Shown piece by piece: positions 50,666-62,640 of a DNA stretch of 64,000 nt. This stretch comes from Epiperipatus broadwayi (lineage: Eukaryota > Onychophora > Udeonychophora > Euonychophora > Peripatidae): positions 10,151,092 to 10,215,091 of the forward strand of contig JAQFVV010000020.1 in NCBI GenBank assembly GCA_028023455.1. The letters are read 5' to 3'. A program made the position numbers and the translations under genes. How positions within the stretch are numbered: position 1 is the first letter of the stretch; every line of letters starts with the position of its first letter. The notes below the pieces were generated by a model. That model had not been told where the DNA came from and made no database searches. It worked only from the letters and a program-made list of their open reading frames with translations.

Positions 50666-50908
50666 TTAAACCACTAAGCATTGCATGATCATTATCTCAT
50701 GCTAGTACATAACTGTTAGTAAACAGGCAAAAACTCTCCCTATAGTAGTGCCACCTTGTGCTAACCAGAGTAATCAATGGATGCTAGTCTGGGGATATTG
50801 GATGAGTAGGAACTAGATAGGGATTTTTTGCACAAAGCCTTCGGGCATCCATTGATTACTCTGGTTAGCACAAGGTGGCACTACTATATGGAGAGTTTTT
50901 GCCTGTTT
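50666..50908. mobile_element. Hammerhead-family foldback element H6, hammerhead core deleted
   Basis: The arms run from GCATGATCATTATCTCATGC and AAACAGGCAAAAACTCTCC to their complements ending GGAGAGTTTTTGCCTGTTTA. Between them only the 3' side of the hammerhead (CTAGTCTGGGGATATTGGAT, about 50784-50803) remains. The boxes CUGAUGA and GAAA are gone. An internal-deletion derivative. Confidence 0.8.
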
Positions 50909-51388
50909 ATTATTGTTATTGTTATTATTAAGTGCACTCAAATTAATATTGACTCCTGATAAACTTACAAATAACATTTCTCCAGAATAATTTATGCTTT
51001 ATTATTAGGATTCAATCTACCAAATATATATGTTGTAGTTCATTCATTTTTAAACTAGGTGATAGCCCTTAACTTTCACCAACTAATCTTTCTTTCTAGA
51101 GTATTATAATGCCCATTTATAATGTGAATACAGCCAATTCCTTCTTTTAATTAATGTGTGTGGGTTCTTTTTTTTTTTTTTGTAAAGTTTATTAATAAAA
51201 GACTCAATAGTCAGAAAAGTCTATTAACTGGAATTTGGAAAGGAAAAAAAACCCTCAAATAAAATTATCAAATATCAGGATCTGTCATTAAAAAAATAAT
51301 ATAAAAAATATTCATTTAAATAAAAGCATAACAAAATTCCTTTAGAGAGTTAATGCTCTTGAATTGTATAATGTATGAGAGGACCTTT

Positions 51389-51492
51389 TTTTTTTTTAAG
51401 TGTCATAGCATCGGCCGGGACGTGAACCCGCAACCTGGGCAACTGCCTGCAAGTGCAAGGCATGCATGCTGACCTCTTGACCACCAATGCAA
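51389..51492 (-). mobile_element. tRNA-derived SINE, copy S3
   Basis: Same family as S1 and S2, with GGTCAAGAGGTCAGC as box A and GGGTTCACGTCCC as box B in the complement, and a poly-A tail. GACCTTT at 51382-51388 and 51493-51499 is a short target duplication. Confidence 0.88.
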
Positions 51493-51564
51493 GACCTTTA
51501 AAGCTGAAGTCCAATAAACTTCTAAATATAATAAGTTGGATGCGGTTACAGTTTTTCCAATAAG

Positions 51565-52163
51565 AATTATAAGTAAATAAGCATTTATTTTTATATGACA
51601 CCATGTGTACAATTGTATTACATTCAAAGATCAGCCTTTCAAGCTAATTGCACATGCGTCTTTTGCGAGTGTTAAATAATAAATGAATACTTCACTCCAC
51701 AATACAAGATATAGTATTTATGCAGGAATAAAAGAAATCCTCTTATTCCTACAACTCAAATTCTTTTATATGAGCAAATCTGAAGTACGGTTGAGTAAAA
51801 TAAATGCTTATTTACTTATAATTAAGTTTCAGTTAGAGTGACGTTTAATAAATTCTAGACAATTTCTTCGATGTCATTCATTCAAACATCGTAGATAGTA
51901 ATTTAAAGTGAGAATTCTACTCTCACACTTTACTCAACAGTACTTCAGATTTTCTCATATAAAAGAATTTGAGTTGTAGCAATAAGAGGATTCCTTTTAT
52001 TCCTGCATAAATACTATATCTTGTATTGTGGAGTGAAGTATTCATTTATTATTTAACACTCGCAAAAGATGCATGTGCAATTAGCTTGAAAGGCTGATCT
52101 TTGAATGTAATACAATTGTACACATGGTGTCATATAAAAATAAATGCTTATTTACTTATAATT
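51565..52163. repeat. Large palindrome, 235-bp arms
   Basis: 51565-51799 and 51929-52163 are inverted copies with few differences, around a 129-bp spacer. The spacer itself holds hairpins, such as GTGAGA/TCTCAC at 51908-51926. A TATAAAAG-type box lies in each arm (51957-51964 in the right arm). No coding potential. It resembles inverted terminal and internal complementary repeats of some YR retroelements or a foldback DNA element, but the class is not proven. Confidence 0.8.
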
Positions 52164-52450
52164 AAGTTTCAGTTAGAGTGACTTTTAGTAAATTCTAGAC
52201 AATTTCTTTGACGTCATTCATTCAAACACGGTAGATAGTAATTTAAAGTGAGAATTCTACTCTCACGCTTTACTCAACAGTACTCAGATTTGCTCATATA
52301 AAAGAATTTGAGTTGTAGGAATAAGAGGATTCCTTTTATTCCTGCATAAATACTATATCTTGTATTGTGGAGTGAAGTATTCATTTATTATTTAACACTC
52401 GCAAAAGACGCATATGCAATTAGCCTGAAAGGCTGATCTTTGAAAGTAAT
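51799..52450 (+). repeat. Direct duplication of about 339 bp overlapping the palindrome
   Basis: AAATAAATGCTTATTTACTT starts at 51799 and again at 52138. The following sequence, through TTCCTTTTATTCCTGCATAA and CACTCGCAAAAGA, is repeated to about 52450, where copy 2 ends early. With the inverted left arm this makes one inverted and two direct copies of the same unit. Confidence 0.85.
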
Positions 52451-53426
52451 AAGAATTATAGTAATGTACATTTGACAATTATGAATAGCAAGTCCTCAAC
52501 TCTTAGTCTTATATAACAAGAGCTGATTATGTATGAGCAAAATGTATATGTACATTTGAATAGGTATTAGTGTGCTTATTATAAGATCTTGAACATGAAA
52601 ATGATAAAGAAAAAGAGAGTGGCATTTCCTCCAATAGTATTACAATTATATATTTTTCTTTTTATAAACAGCACATTGTCATTTATCTAAAAAATATAGA
52701 TTAACTTGTACTTTTACTTATTGTATAATAGCTAGATACCCGATTATCAATTATTGATTAAATAGCTAGCTGTAGTGGCTATGGAATTATCTATCCTGAA
52801 AAAAATCTTCAGCTCTGTGTTAAAATTTTAGACTTTAATCTGAATTTCTGGGTTATATACATGATCAGTAGAAGAGTTAACTGTTATATCTTGAATATGA
52901 TGTTACAACAATTTGTATTAAATGTTTTGTATCTAGTTATCAATGGTAATGATAAATTTAACTACTTAACTAGAATGTCTTTAATCTAAAACTCTTTAGA
53001 ATCACAAAACTTGCTTTTCAGAAAATGACAAAATAATAATTAATTTCATCTCACATGTCTTTATATTTTGCTCAATATTTATCAGTATTAATTTATGACA
53101 GTCTAATATAAATGTACCGAACTTCAAACACTCACAACTACAGCACAATCATATATTAATTTTCAATTAAATTTTAAAGTATACATTTGGGCTAAAAATG
53201 ATATGATAATTTCTAATCTAATAAATGATTAGCAATAATCATTAAGATATTTATTTGTGGTTGATGGTGTCATATTTACAATATCTTTGAATTAAACGAT
53301 AATAATAATCAGTATTTTTCTTGCTCTATATAATTTATCATATAGTTTAATAGCATGGATAAATGGCAGACTGGAGAACTAAAAATTGCTGGATTCGATT
53401 TTTTACTGGGTAAAAAAAAACAGAAG

Positions 53427-53535
53427 TCAAGCGTTGTTAGCCGAGAGGTCATCGCAGCAGCATTGCAAGCAAGTAGTTGATTGCAGACGGTTGTGGGTTC
53501 GCGTCCTGACCGATGCTATGACATATGGGGGAAAG
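53427..53535 (+). mobile_element. tRNA-derived SINE, copy S5, with target duplication
   Basis: Best-preserved box A of the family (GTTAGCCGAGAGGT) and box B (GGGTTCGCGTCC), then GATGCTATGACATATGGGGG and A-rich tail. AAAAAAAAACAGAAG occurs at 53412-53426 and 53536-53550; part of this is the tail itself. The distance between boxes suits a tRNA head with extra bases in the variable region. Confidence 0.88.
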
Positions 53536-54179
53536 AAAAAAAAACAGAAGCACATTTGGGATTTAACCTGACATTTCAATATTCAAACATTATGACCTCC
53601 AGAGCAACTAACCATACATTTATTATTGCATTATTTTTTCAATTATTATAAGCTATCACGAAGATAGAGCAAAAAATAAAAATAATCCACTTTAATAAAT
53701 GTAAAATGTTAATAAAAATAATTTCATATTATTGCTTAACTCTATAATTGTGCAAATTTAAATATTAAAAAATATTTAAACTTCAGAACAATTTTTACAA
53801 TTGTCAATCTTAATAATAAATGATGAATTTTATATAAAAATAAAGGAAAGCACAATCTCTTAAAATAAAAAGCCTGTGATATATTGATCAAAATACCAAT
53901 ACAGTATTGGCCTTTGAGGAAAAGAAAATATAAGAATCTAACATGTTCAGAAAATGTTCTATCTATTAAAGATCAAGAAAAGTCTTTTCTCTTGAACTAA
54001 GTTTTAGTAATACTAATCAATACAATTAAATATTATATAATCAACTGAAGGCTTTTCTTTTTCTATGTATCACAAACAGTTTTTGATTTTATATAAAGAA
54101 CTTTTTTTTTTCTGAGAAAAATATTATTTTATTGATTCACACAATAAATTAAAAACTAATAGTTATAAATGCTTGTTAT

Positions 54180-54665
54180 TTAATGCAATATTTGCGAACG
54201 GATGCTGCATTTAATAACTTTAAAGAGAATGCATTTCATCATAGTGATGTAATTGCCTTAACTAAATTATTTAGACTATTTTTACTTCATCCACCTTATT
54301 GACATACATAAAAACATTAAAAAAATTTCATTTAAAGTTTACTCCACAACAGTTTAAAATTACGATAATAAGATTATAAAATCAAATATGCATTTCAGCT
54401 TATTGTAAAGGCACATCTCCATTTGATTAAGTATGTGGAGTGAATAAATAATAACAATTTCCTAAAAATTATGATGAACTTGGGCTTAATTATCATAGAA
54501 GAGATTAAAGATTATCTCAAAACAATCTAAGAAGATGCAATATTTATTGCTTTCATTGGACGGATATTTCTAGCAATAGATTAAATTGCAGAGTGACAAT
54601 TAGGCAAAATATTAAGCCTGTACAATGTATTAGTTTTGTAAAAAAAAAAAAACTTCACTTGGAAA
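54180..54665 (+). pseudogene. RTE-like RT relic, second copy
   Basis: Much decayed relative of 43991-44665: HPPY then HTYKNIKKISFKVYSTTV fits the PY-HIKSLEKFHLRML block, and CNIYCFHWTDISSNRLNCRV then TIRQNIKPVQC fits the FHWKDMAESRI block. It ends near a run of A at 54640. Dead. Confidence 0.65.
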
Positions 54666-55572
54666 AAGATAAAAGATAGCATCACAAGATGGCAGAAAAA
54701 CAGATTCAAGAACCATGCGGACTTATTTGTATATATGTTTCATGGATTGGTTTACTAGCACAATTATATTTTTTCTTCTGGAACCAGAATAATGCACACA
54801 TTTATGAGTCATTGCTAATGTAAACAATGGTAATTAATAAATTGTTCCATCTTAATGATTTAACTCTGCTCTTGCATGTTTCCCCCCAATTTTGTCAAAA
54901 AATATACTCTAAAAAAGTGACCCCCCCCCCCAACATATATGATGTTTCAATAAAATGGATGTTTGTGTAAAAAATATTTTACAATAATTTATATATATAT
55001 ATGTACTAATAAAAATTCAAATTTGCACATTTGTTGGTCTGCATAACAAAGTGGTTTCTTTCTTCTTCATAACCTAAAACTGAATGCACATACAATGAAG
55101 TTTATTAAAAATGTTGTGTTTAAAATATTTGCTGTGGAAAATATAAAAAGGAGGGATATTAAACTTTTTTTCAACACCATTTACAAATGTTTTGATTGAA
55201 TGTAGATATTAAAGTTTTTGTTAAGCCAGCCTATTAAAAAAGAGAGAGAATAATGAAAGAGGCAAGACTAGATAAGGATATAAGAGGAATAGAGAATGAT
55301 AAACTAGAGGGATCTGGAACAAAGAATATACAAAATAGCAGAGAAAGCTGTAGATATATCATAAAAACAAATTTTAAAATATAAAATATATAAGCTACTA
55401 GAGATGACTTAATATTTATTTATATAATTAGCATTTGTATAAATTATAATAATTTCTTACTAACTTTCATTAGATATAGTAATTCCACTGACAACAGAGT
55501 AAATAATAATGTAAGATAATCAATGTATTGATTTCATATAAAATTTTTAAAGCAATCATATGTGTATATACA

Positions 55573-55738
55573 AAGTTGCAATCTTTAAGTGTCCATATAT
55601 ATTCATTGGACCATTAGTAAGAGTGGATTTCCATTCTTATTATTAAAAGGAGAGAAGTTGCCTTGACAACAGTGAGAAATATTGGTTACTATCTATATTG
55701 GTATGTTTAGGTGTTGACTGGTTTCTAATGGTTACATA
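55573..55738 (+). repeat. 166-bp direct repeat, copy 1
   Basis: AAGTTGCAATCTTTAA to TTCTAATGGTTA. It matches 55924-56088 at about nine positions in ten. It contains a hairpin TAAGAGTGG/CCATTCTTA and a second, GTTG/CAAC. A GGACCATTAGTAAGAGTGG block is exact in both copies. Confidence 0.85.
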
Positions 55739-55923
55739 TTATCCCATTTAGCTTTAAGCATTATTTCACTTAATATTTAAATAATATATGAGCAATTTAA
55801 AAATATTGCAGTTTGTAATGTTATAATTGACTATTTATTAGTCTTCATTACATGGACATGTTTATTCATGTTTAAAGAGGTTTATTTAAACTTCATTGTG
55901 TCAATATTTCAATCTCAGTGGTC

Positions 55924-56088
55924 AAGTTGCAATCTTTAATGGCCATATATATTCTTTGGACCATTAGTAAGAGTGGATTTCCACTCTTATTATTAAAAGG
56001 AGAGAGGTTGCCTTGACAACAGTGAGAAATATCGATTACTATCTATATTGGTATGTTTAGGTGTTGATTGTTTTCTAATGGTTAAATA
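55924..56088 (+). repeat. 165-bp direct repeat, copy 2
   Basis: In this copy the hairpin is perfect: TAAGAGTGG, ATTT loop, CCACTCTTA. It is followed by a TATG microsatellite and then by the foldback element at 56211. The repeated unit may be the remainder of a larger element, since it lies beside a Penelope-type repeat. Confidence 0.85.
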
Positions 56089-56210
56089 TATGTATGTATG
56101 TATGTAATGGATCATTTACAAAGATAAACAGATCCTTTAAAAATATAATGTCTCTGATACAGTGTTTTTCTGAAGGTTTGTGATGATGGTGTTCTAGCTG
56201 TATTTTTATA

Positions 56211-56745
56211 TTGGACTATTTCCATCATCTAATATGTGTGTTGAATGTCTTTAGAAAAGTTTAATTTTATTTAAACATTCCAAATGCATTCAACTGTTAG
56301 TAATAGCACAGCAAATAGGTTAGTATATACACCAACTGTTAGTAATATCACAGCAAACAACTGTTAGTAATATGCACAAAGTTTCAAGAGGTATTTTTCT
56401 CCCCTCTTCTTCAGGTGTTGCTGGCCTGACCAGTGACAGTACTAGCATGGGAATTGAACCTGGGTCCTTCGATTCTTGATTATTGAATTTTAAGGTTTGA
56501 ACCCCATGATAGTACTGTCACTGGTCAGGCCAGCAACATCTGAAGAAGAGGGGAGAAAAATACCTCTCAAAATGTTGTGTATATACTAACCTGTTTGCTG
56601 TGATATTACTAACAGTTAGTACATATACTAACCTGTTCGCTGTGATATTACTAACAGTTGAATGCATTTGGAATATTTAAATAAAATTAAACTTTTCTAA
56701 AGACATTCAACACACATATTAGATGATGGAAATAGTCCAATATAA
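56211..56745. mobile_element. Penelope-family-2 foldback element
   Basis: About 535 bp with inverted arms of some 215 nt: TTGGACTATTTCCATCATCT at left, complement GGAAATAGTCCAA at right. In the right arm ATATACTAACCTGTTTGCTG is repeated with period about 38 bp; the left arm holds three shorter units. The loop carries GGGAATTGAACCTGGGTCC, whose complement contains a box-B-like GGTTCAATTCCC. The same sequence follows the Penelope ORF at 62391-62640, so this is that family's terminal repeat in head-to-head form. Confidence 0.8.
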
Positions 56746-57550
56746 AAATCTCTGATACAGTTTTTTGTATCGCCCTTCTGCAGTTCTTTTTTCATATTCC
56801 TCCATTTTATTTTTATTTATCTTACCATCTATAGTTATCACAAGTTCCTCACATCATCAGTCACCCCCCCCCTTCATTAAATGCAACAATGTGGTTATAC
56901 GTTTATGCAATCACAATTCTAATCTTTACTTTCATGTAAAACAATTCTGATATCCGTTTTCCTTTCCCTTTTTTTTTTTATTATAAAAGCCTTCAACAAT
57001 GAGTAACATCTCATAGATTGACCTGTAAAATCTTTGTAAAATTCAACTTCAGCTTTTTTATTATTTACTCTTTTTTTTTTTTTTGTAACTTCATTAGTTG
57101 CAGTAATCATATATTTTGCAAATATCTCTTAATGATGATAAAATTAGTTAAAATAAATTTATAAGATTGACTCTAGTTAATCATATATATCTTATAATTT
57201 CATAACATATGAAAGTTGAACTTTTATTATATATATTAAATAAACTTTCTTTTATTTCATGTCATTGTTGTTGTTTTTTTAGATAATAAAATGCATGTTT
57301 GAATAGCAAAAACTTTTTCAATCACTTCAATACTTTTCAAATATATCATAAATCAAATGTATAATCTGGTTATTTCTTAGTTCTTTTATTAAAATACTCT
57401 CAACTATTTCTCTTTTAATGATTATCTAACAATTTCCTTTTTACCTTATTTTTATCATATGTCTCCTTATCCTTCTACTTCAAAAACATGTACTTTAAGT
57501 ATATTAATAATTTTTATTAGTCAATCATTAGACTAGAGATTATCCAATAA

Positions 57551-57735
57551 TGAATAATATTTTGGTAGTGTAATTTTCACTACATCATTTTCACACAAAG
57601 TAGGGACTGGTTTCTATATACTTGGTCATATATTTATGGTTACATACCTCACATAGTGCTAACAGTGGATAAAAACTAGTCCTTGCATTGCATGGGAATG
57701 GTGTAGTAAAAATTACACTACAGAAATATTATTCA
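57551..57735. mobile_element. Foldback MITE, about 185 bp
   Basis: Arms of about 60 nt: TGAATAATATTTTGGTAGTG at left and its near complement ending AATATTATTCA at right. Both carry the block GTAGTGTAATTTT and, further in, GGGACTGGTTT or a variant. Spacer about 60 bp. No coding content; superfamily unknown. Confidence 0.75.
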
Positions 57736-59381
57736 TCAATGTATTTTAAGTCATTATCCCCCCCCCCTGCCAAATATCAATTTTTTCATTCAACTAATTC
57801 TATTTGATCTTTCATTATTCTTATTTGTTTTCACTAGTACTTATTTTTAACCTTTCTATCAAACAAATATCTTAAAAATCATAATTGTTTTATTTTTCTT
57901 CGCTTTTTTTAGTAGTCCAAATTTCTCTTCCATATAAACTACTTTAAACAAAATTCTTAATTAACTCATACTTAATTTCAAATTTAATTGTTCTTAAAAA
58001 TTTTCTTATTAAAATGAAATTTCAACATTGCAATTCCTATTTTAATCTCCGATTCCCTTAATTATTTTACAAGTCTCTTTTTAACTATCATGCTGACCTG
58101 TTCAGTTTAGTTCAATGGTCGAATGACAGATTCAACAAAAATTTGTTTTCACAGATATAAAAAAAAATTAATTAATGAAATGAAAGAAACATTGGACTCC
58201 TACTTGAAATCTCAAATGTCATTACAACCTTTCAAAAAACAACAAAACTAATTGCTTTGTGAAATTTAGCATAATGTTAAAGTTATAAATCTAAAAATTA
58301 CTGGATCAATTCAACTTGTGATTCTTTGCGTTTAAAAACCATATAAACTTCCATCCTGTGTGATTTAGAACAGTGATAAAATAGCATCAGGAACTGAAGG
58401 TCTATGAATCATGACTCCAGCTAAATCATCTTCCAGGGTTTAAACTTATGAACTTGTAATAAACCATTCAATTATTATCAGTATGAACTCCATATAATCA
58501 TTTGATTATTATATACTGTGACATTTAATGACCAATTTCACATAATCTCTCACAGTAAGTTTTATTAATGATTATTTTCAACTAGATTTATTACAAATTG
58601 TATACATAATGTGTACTGTTAAAGTTCTTACTGTAATGTTTGCAAATGCTCATCTCAAATTTGATGCAATAAATTTTCCTTAAATGTCAATTTCACAATT
58701 TTCTAATCAGCATCAACTACCATTCTATGTAAACATTAAATAATATATGAAATAAACAATATTGTCTTATGAATCATCTGATATTTATATCCTTTATTTA
58801 AAATAACGTCTTGCTTAGTTAATAACATCCATCTTCTGTGGCCTGAGATTTGATTTTTGACCAAGTAAAACTTTGAAAATTTTCATTCCTACAAGCAACT
58901 TAATGATTTTTTTTTATTTCAAATGTCTCACCTATAATCATCATGTATAACTTACCATTGTCTGTGTGGAAATAAATATCTACCTATTTTTACTCAGAGG
59001 TAAAACTATGATCATTCATTGGTTAGATAGGCAGACGAATAATGACTTCTTTACACATAATATCTAAATGTTATATATATTGTAACTAGGAGGGCTATAT
59101 GAAGGTTAAAAAAGAGTATTTAAAAAAAAAATTTCTATATTATTATTTAAGAGATTTAAATAAAATATGGTTAATAAAGGATTATGATTGACATTCCCTG
59201 TAAATAAACAACCTAGGCAATACATGTGTGCTCATATGATAATGGATAAATAAATAATTAAATATAAATTACACACATTAATATTTAAGTAATTTATAAT
59301 ATAAAAAAATATTGTTATTAATTATTGTTTAGAATAAATAATATAAAGGAGTAATACACTTATTATTGATTGTTGATCATT
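57736..59381. other. AT-rich gene-free stretch
   Basis: No gene, SINE or foldback structure that I can support. Confidence 0.4.
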
Positions 59382-61421
59382 TATAACGATCGAAATGAAA
59401 GTGAAGATCGAATCTAACCGCAAAAACAATATCTGCAACTACCAGGGCGCCATCTAGGCATTTGAGCCTAGAAAAATTTATAAAGTAGGCAGATACGCGC
59501 TGTTAAGATTCCACTTTATTTAAATATTCCGATCGTTAGCCCAAGTCACTAGCTCAGCGGAGACGCAGAGATAAAAATCTATCTTAATTTATATCTTAAA
59601 TATCAATAAATAAAAGCCACTGCCAGAAATTAACACATAAAAATATTTATTTACGCACATATAAAATCATTCTAAATTCGAGGAATAGGTTTAACATTTT
59701 TCGATTTTTATATTACTCTTTAATTGTACATTTACATAAATTTCAATGAGTTTAATATTTTATTTAGATGGTCAAGTATGAATAGACTACATAGATTTGT
59801 ATTTGAAAAGAAAATATTCTTCCCTGATTTAACCTTAGGCTAAAATTCGCAATCAAACTGGCATCAATCCATCTGATACATTTATGTATTCAATGTAGCA
59901 TGCAAATACAACAGCACAAATATACTATACTGTCAGGAATGGACATCTGAACAGTATAGTTAGAGAAAACATTGACTCTTGTCCAATACAGGGATATGAC
60001 ATCTGTATAGCAAGAAGAACAATAAAATAAAAACTCCATAGGAAAGAGACCGCGATCCTTTTTACCGACTTACAATCCCATCCATAGGCAAAGGGTTGGT
60101 GCGATGTATTCAGCGATTCTGCACATAGCAAAACTTATACTACATCTACTAATTACACAAATATATCCAATCCATTGACCCAATTCAACAACGACACAAA
60201 TAACCTAAGATTACCCTCCCCTAATATAACTTTACAAATCTATAGCCCGACTTAAATTTAACATTTAGATACGGTTGCACGAATGCATTTTATAAAATTT
60301 GTTTTAAAATGTTGAGTACAGATCAGCTGCACAGATTCCACGGTCAAAAACATTCCAAATTAAACACAACCGATCAAAATACAAAATCATCGATAAACGT
60401 CACTTGCATAGGGAATATACAAATCCCATTAGCATTCATCGTAAGATGCTTGCAGTGATATCGTCGACATATATTCTAATCGAATGTGAAAACCACAACA
60501 TTATCAACCGCTAACGAATCTATGCAACGTCTATACCCAACCTTAACTTTCATCAATTAAAATTTAAACAATTTATACAATAAGAAAGAAAAAAAAATGG
60601 AAATGATTTTTATCAATCGGAAAACATATAAAATTAAACATTATTAATTTGATTTAAAAACTTACAAAAGTCAGATAAGAGTCCGTTTTAACATTTAAGT
60701 TGGCTTGTTTATTAATTTGTAAAACTTGACAAAAGTTCGTAATTGATTTTAATAATTGTTCATTTCATATAGCTTATGGTAGAAGAGTCCAGGTTTCTGC
60801 TTTTAATTCCCGCGACGCCTCCATTGGAAGATAATGTCCTGGAGATGGCAATAGCTGGTTCAAGGTATCACAGTCTTTTCATTTTTCTTTTAAATAGAAA
60901 GTGTGGTATGTGCGTCCTACCACAATTCTCAAACACACAACGCTGGAACTGTCCGAAAAAACTGTATTTCCCTTTTTATATTATCCACATGGATTCAATC
61001 AACAAAACGTCACTAATCCACCACTTTCATTAGGGTCTGAGCCAAGGCTTAGTGCTTCCATTGGTCAAGCTAATTTCTCTTTATTTTCTTATCTATCTTT
61101 CATCAGATCATTTTAATCATACAAGAGCCCAAGGCTAGCTTGGTTTTCGATAATTCATAAACAATCATTTCCATTTACAGATTACATTAATTAATACCTG
61201 TTTTTATTTTTAAATCTTGTACTTTTTTTTTATAAAAAAAGTACGTTCAAATACTTATTTGTTTTTTTTAAAAAAAAATATTTTTAAAGTTTGGCATCTG
61301 TGCGAATGTATATACGTTTAACAAACATTTTAATTTTAGCGTTTAGTTTTTTTACTTTTATTTGCGAACTTTTAAGTTTTTATTTTAAATTAATGTAACG
61401 ACATATTTATATATTGTTACA
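59382..61421 (-). mobile_element. 2.1-kb LTR-like element, copy 2 (inverted)
   Basis: Inverted counterpart of 13978-16096, slightly shorter through small deletions. It starts (plus strand) TATAACGATCG and ends with the 28-bp palindrome at 61394-61421. The promoter cluster is conserved in the right third. Frames in the region (for example 60776-61033, starting MVEESRFLL) correspond to antisense frames in copy 1 but differ by many non-silent changes and lie inside the promoter and leader, so I do not call a protein. Confidence 0.6.
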
Positions 61422-62390
61422 AATTATTATTATTATAATCTATAAAATATTACACTTTGTGTTTTTATATTAATGAAATATCAATAAATATAAAAAAAAA
61501 AATTAATTGAAATGATTGCCTGATTTATAAAAAGTAGGCAATTTTTGAATAAAAAAACTGAAGAAACAGACATTGAACTGAGTGACACAACTAGAGAGCT
61601 ATCTTCAAATTTTATGATTTAAAAATTTAATTGTGGTTTAATTATATATTTTAATAATGCAGAAATCAAAAACATGGATAACTAACATGAAAGTGTGGGG
61701 GAAGAGGTTACTTTCCATTTGCTACTATATTTTCCAAGGAATCAGTTGGAAAGCATAATGTGGAATAAGTGAATTGTATTAATGCATGCCTGTCTTTAAA
61801 ATAGATTGATATCTTATACTTTGCCATATTTATCAAACAACTAGGAAGCAAAAAAGAATATACAGAAAATTATTGTTCAAAAACAATCAGATATTCAAAG
61901 CTAATGGTTAATATAATAGTCCCATTCAATTATAACATCACCAGCTTTAACACTGATTACTTATAGACTTGAAGAAACACAGGTATAGAAATTTGGCCAA
62001 TTGATACAGTTATTATTCAACATAACACCATTCAAGTTAAATTTTAAAAAATTATATTATTTTAGGTATAAAAACAATTTCCCAAAGTGTTCTACATAAA
62101 AATATAATAGAAATAATACCTTTTATTTAACAAATATTTTTTTATACAAAAAAGTATATTAATTAATGTTTGATATATTCAAATGTGAACCTATTATAAA
62201 ATTGAGGGATGCATAGTACTTTAATTAAATCTTTATTCTTATTTAAATGGTAGATAAATAAAATATTTAATAAATGATGATAATTATAAATATTAAGTTT
62301 TGTTATGCATTAAATGTTTAATTCTAAGCAGAATGGAGATGCATACTTTTTTTAATCTTTACCACCCATGGGAGATCCAATTATATTTAT
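61422..62390. other. AT-rich gene-free stretch
   Basis: No recognisable element between the LTR-like copy and the Penelope terminal repeat. Confidence 0.4.
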
Positions 62391-62640
62391 ATATTGAACT
62401 ATTTCCATCATCTAATATTAAATATTGAATGTCTGTTAGAAAAATATAATTTTATTTAAATTTTCAAATTACATTCAACAGTTAATAATAAACCACAGGT
62501 TATATGCACAATGTTTTGAGAGATATTAATCTCCTCTTTTCTTCAGATATTGTTGGCCTGACCAGTGACAGTACTACCATGGGAATTGAACCTAAACCCT
62601 TACATTCTTGAATATTGAATTTTAAAATAATACTCTCAGC
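62391..62640 (-). repeat. Terminal repeat of Penelope family 2
   Basis: In minus orientation: GGTTCAATTCCCATGGTAGT, then ACTGTCACTGGTCAGGCC, then TCTGAAGAAAAGAGGAG, and finally GATGGAAATAGTTCAATAT. It matches the right arm of 56211-56745 and lies 240 bp downstream of the endonuclease frame, where a PLE's 3' terminal repeat should be. AATAAAATTA near the end may serve as polyadenylation signal. Confidence 0.75.

Noticed and set aside
51350-51627. Two overlapping minus-strand frames across SINE S3
   Set aside because: They run through the SINE and the palindrome arm; no domain, and the SINE explains the odd composition.
53386-53571. Plus-strand frame across SINE S5
   Set aside because: It is the SINE translated by chance.
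56362-56580. Hammerhead candidate in the family-2 foldback (CUGAAGA, long helix II, GAAAC)
   Set aside because: CUGAAGA and a stable AGAGG/CCUCU stem are present, but the cleavage position would be G and helix I does not pair, so it is not a canonical hammerhead.
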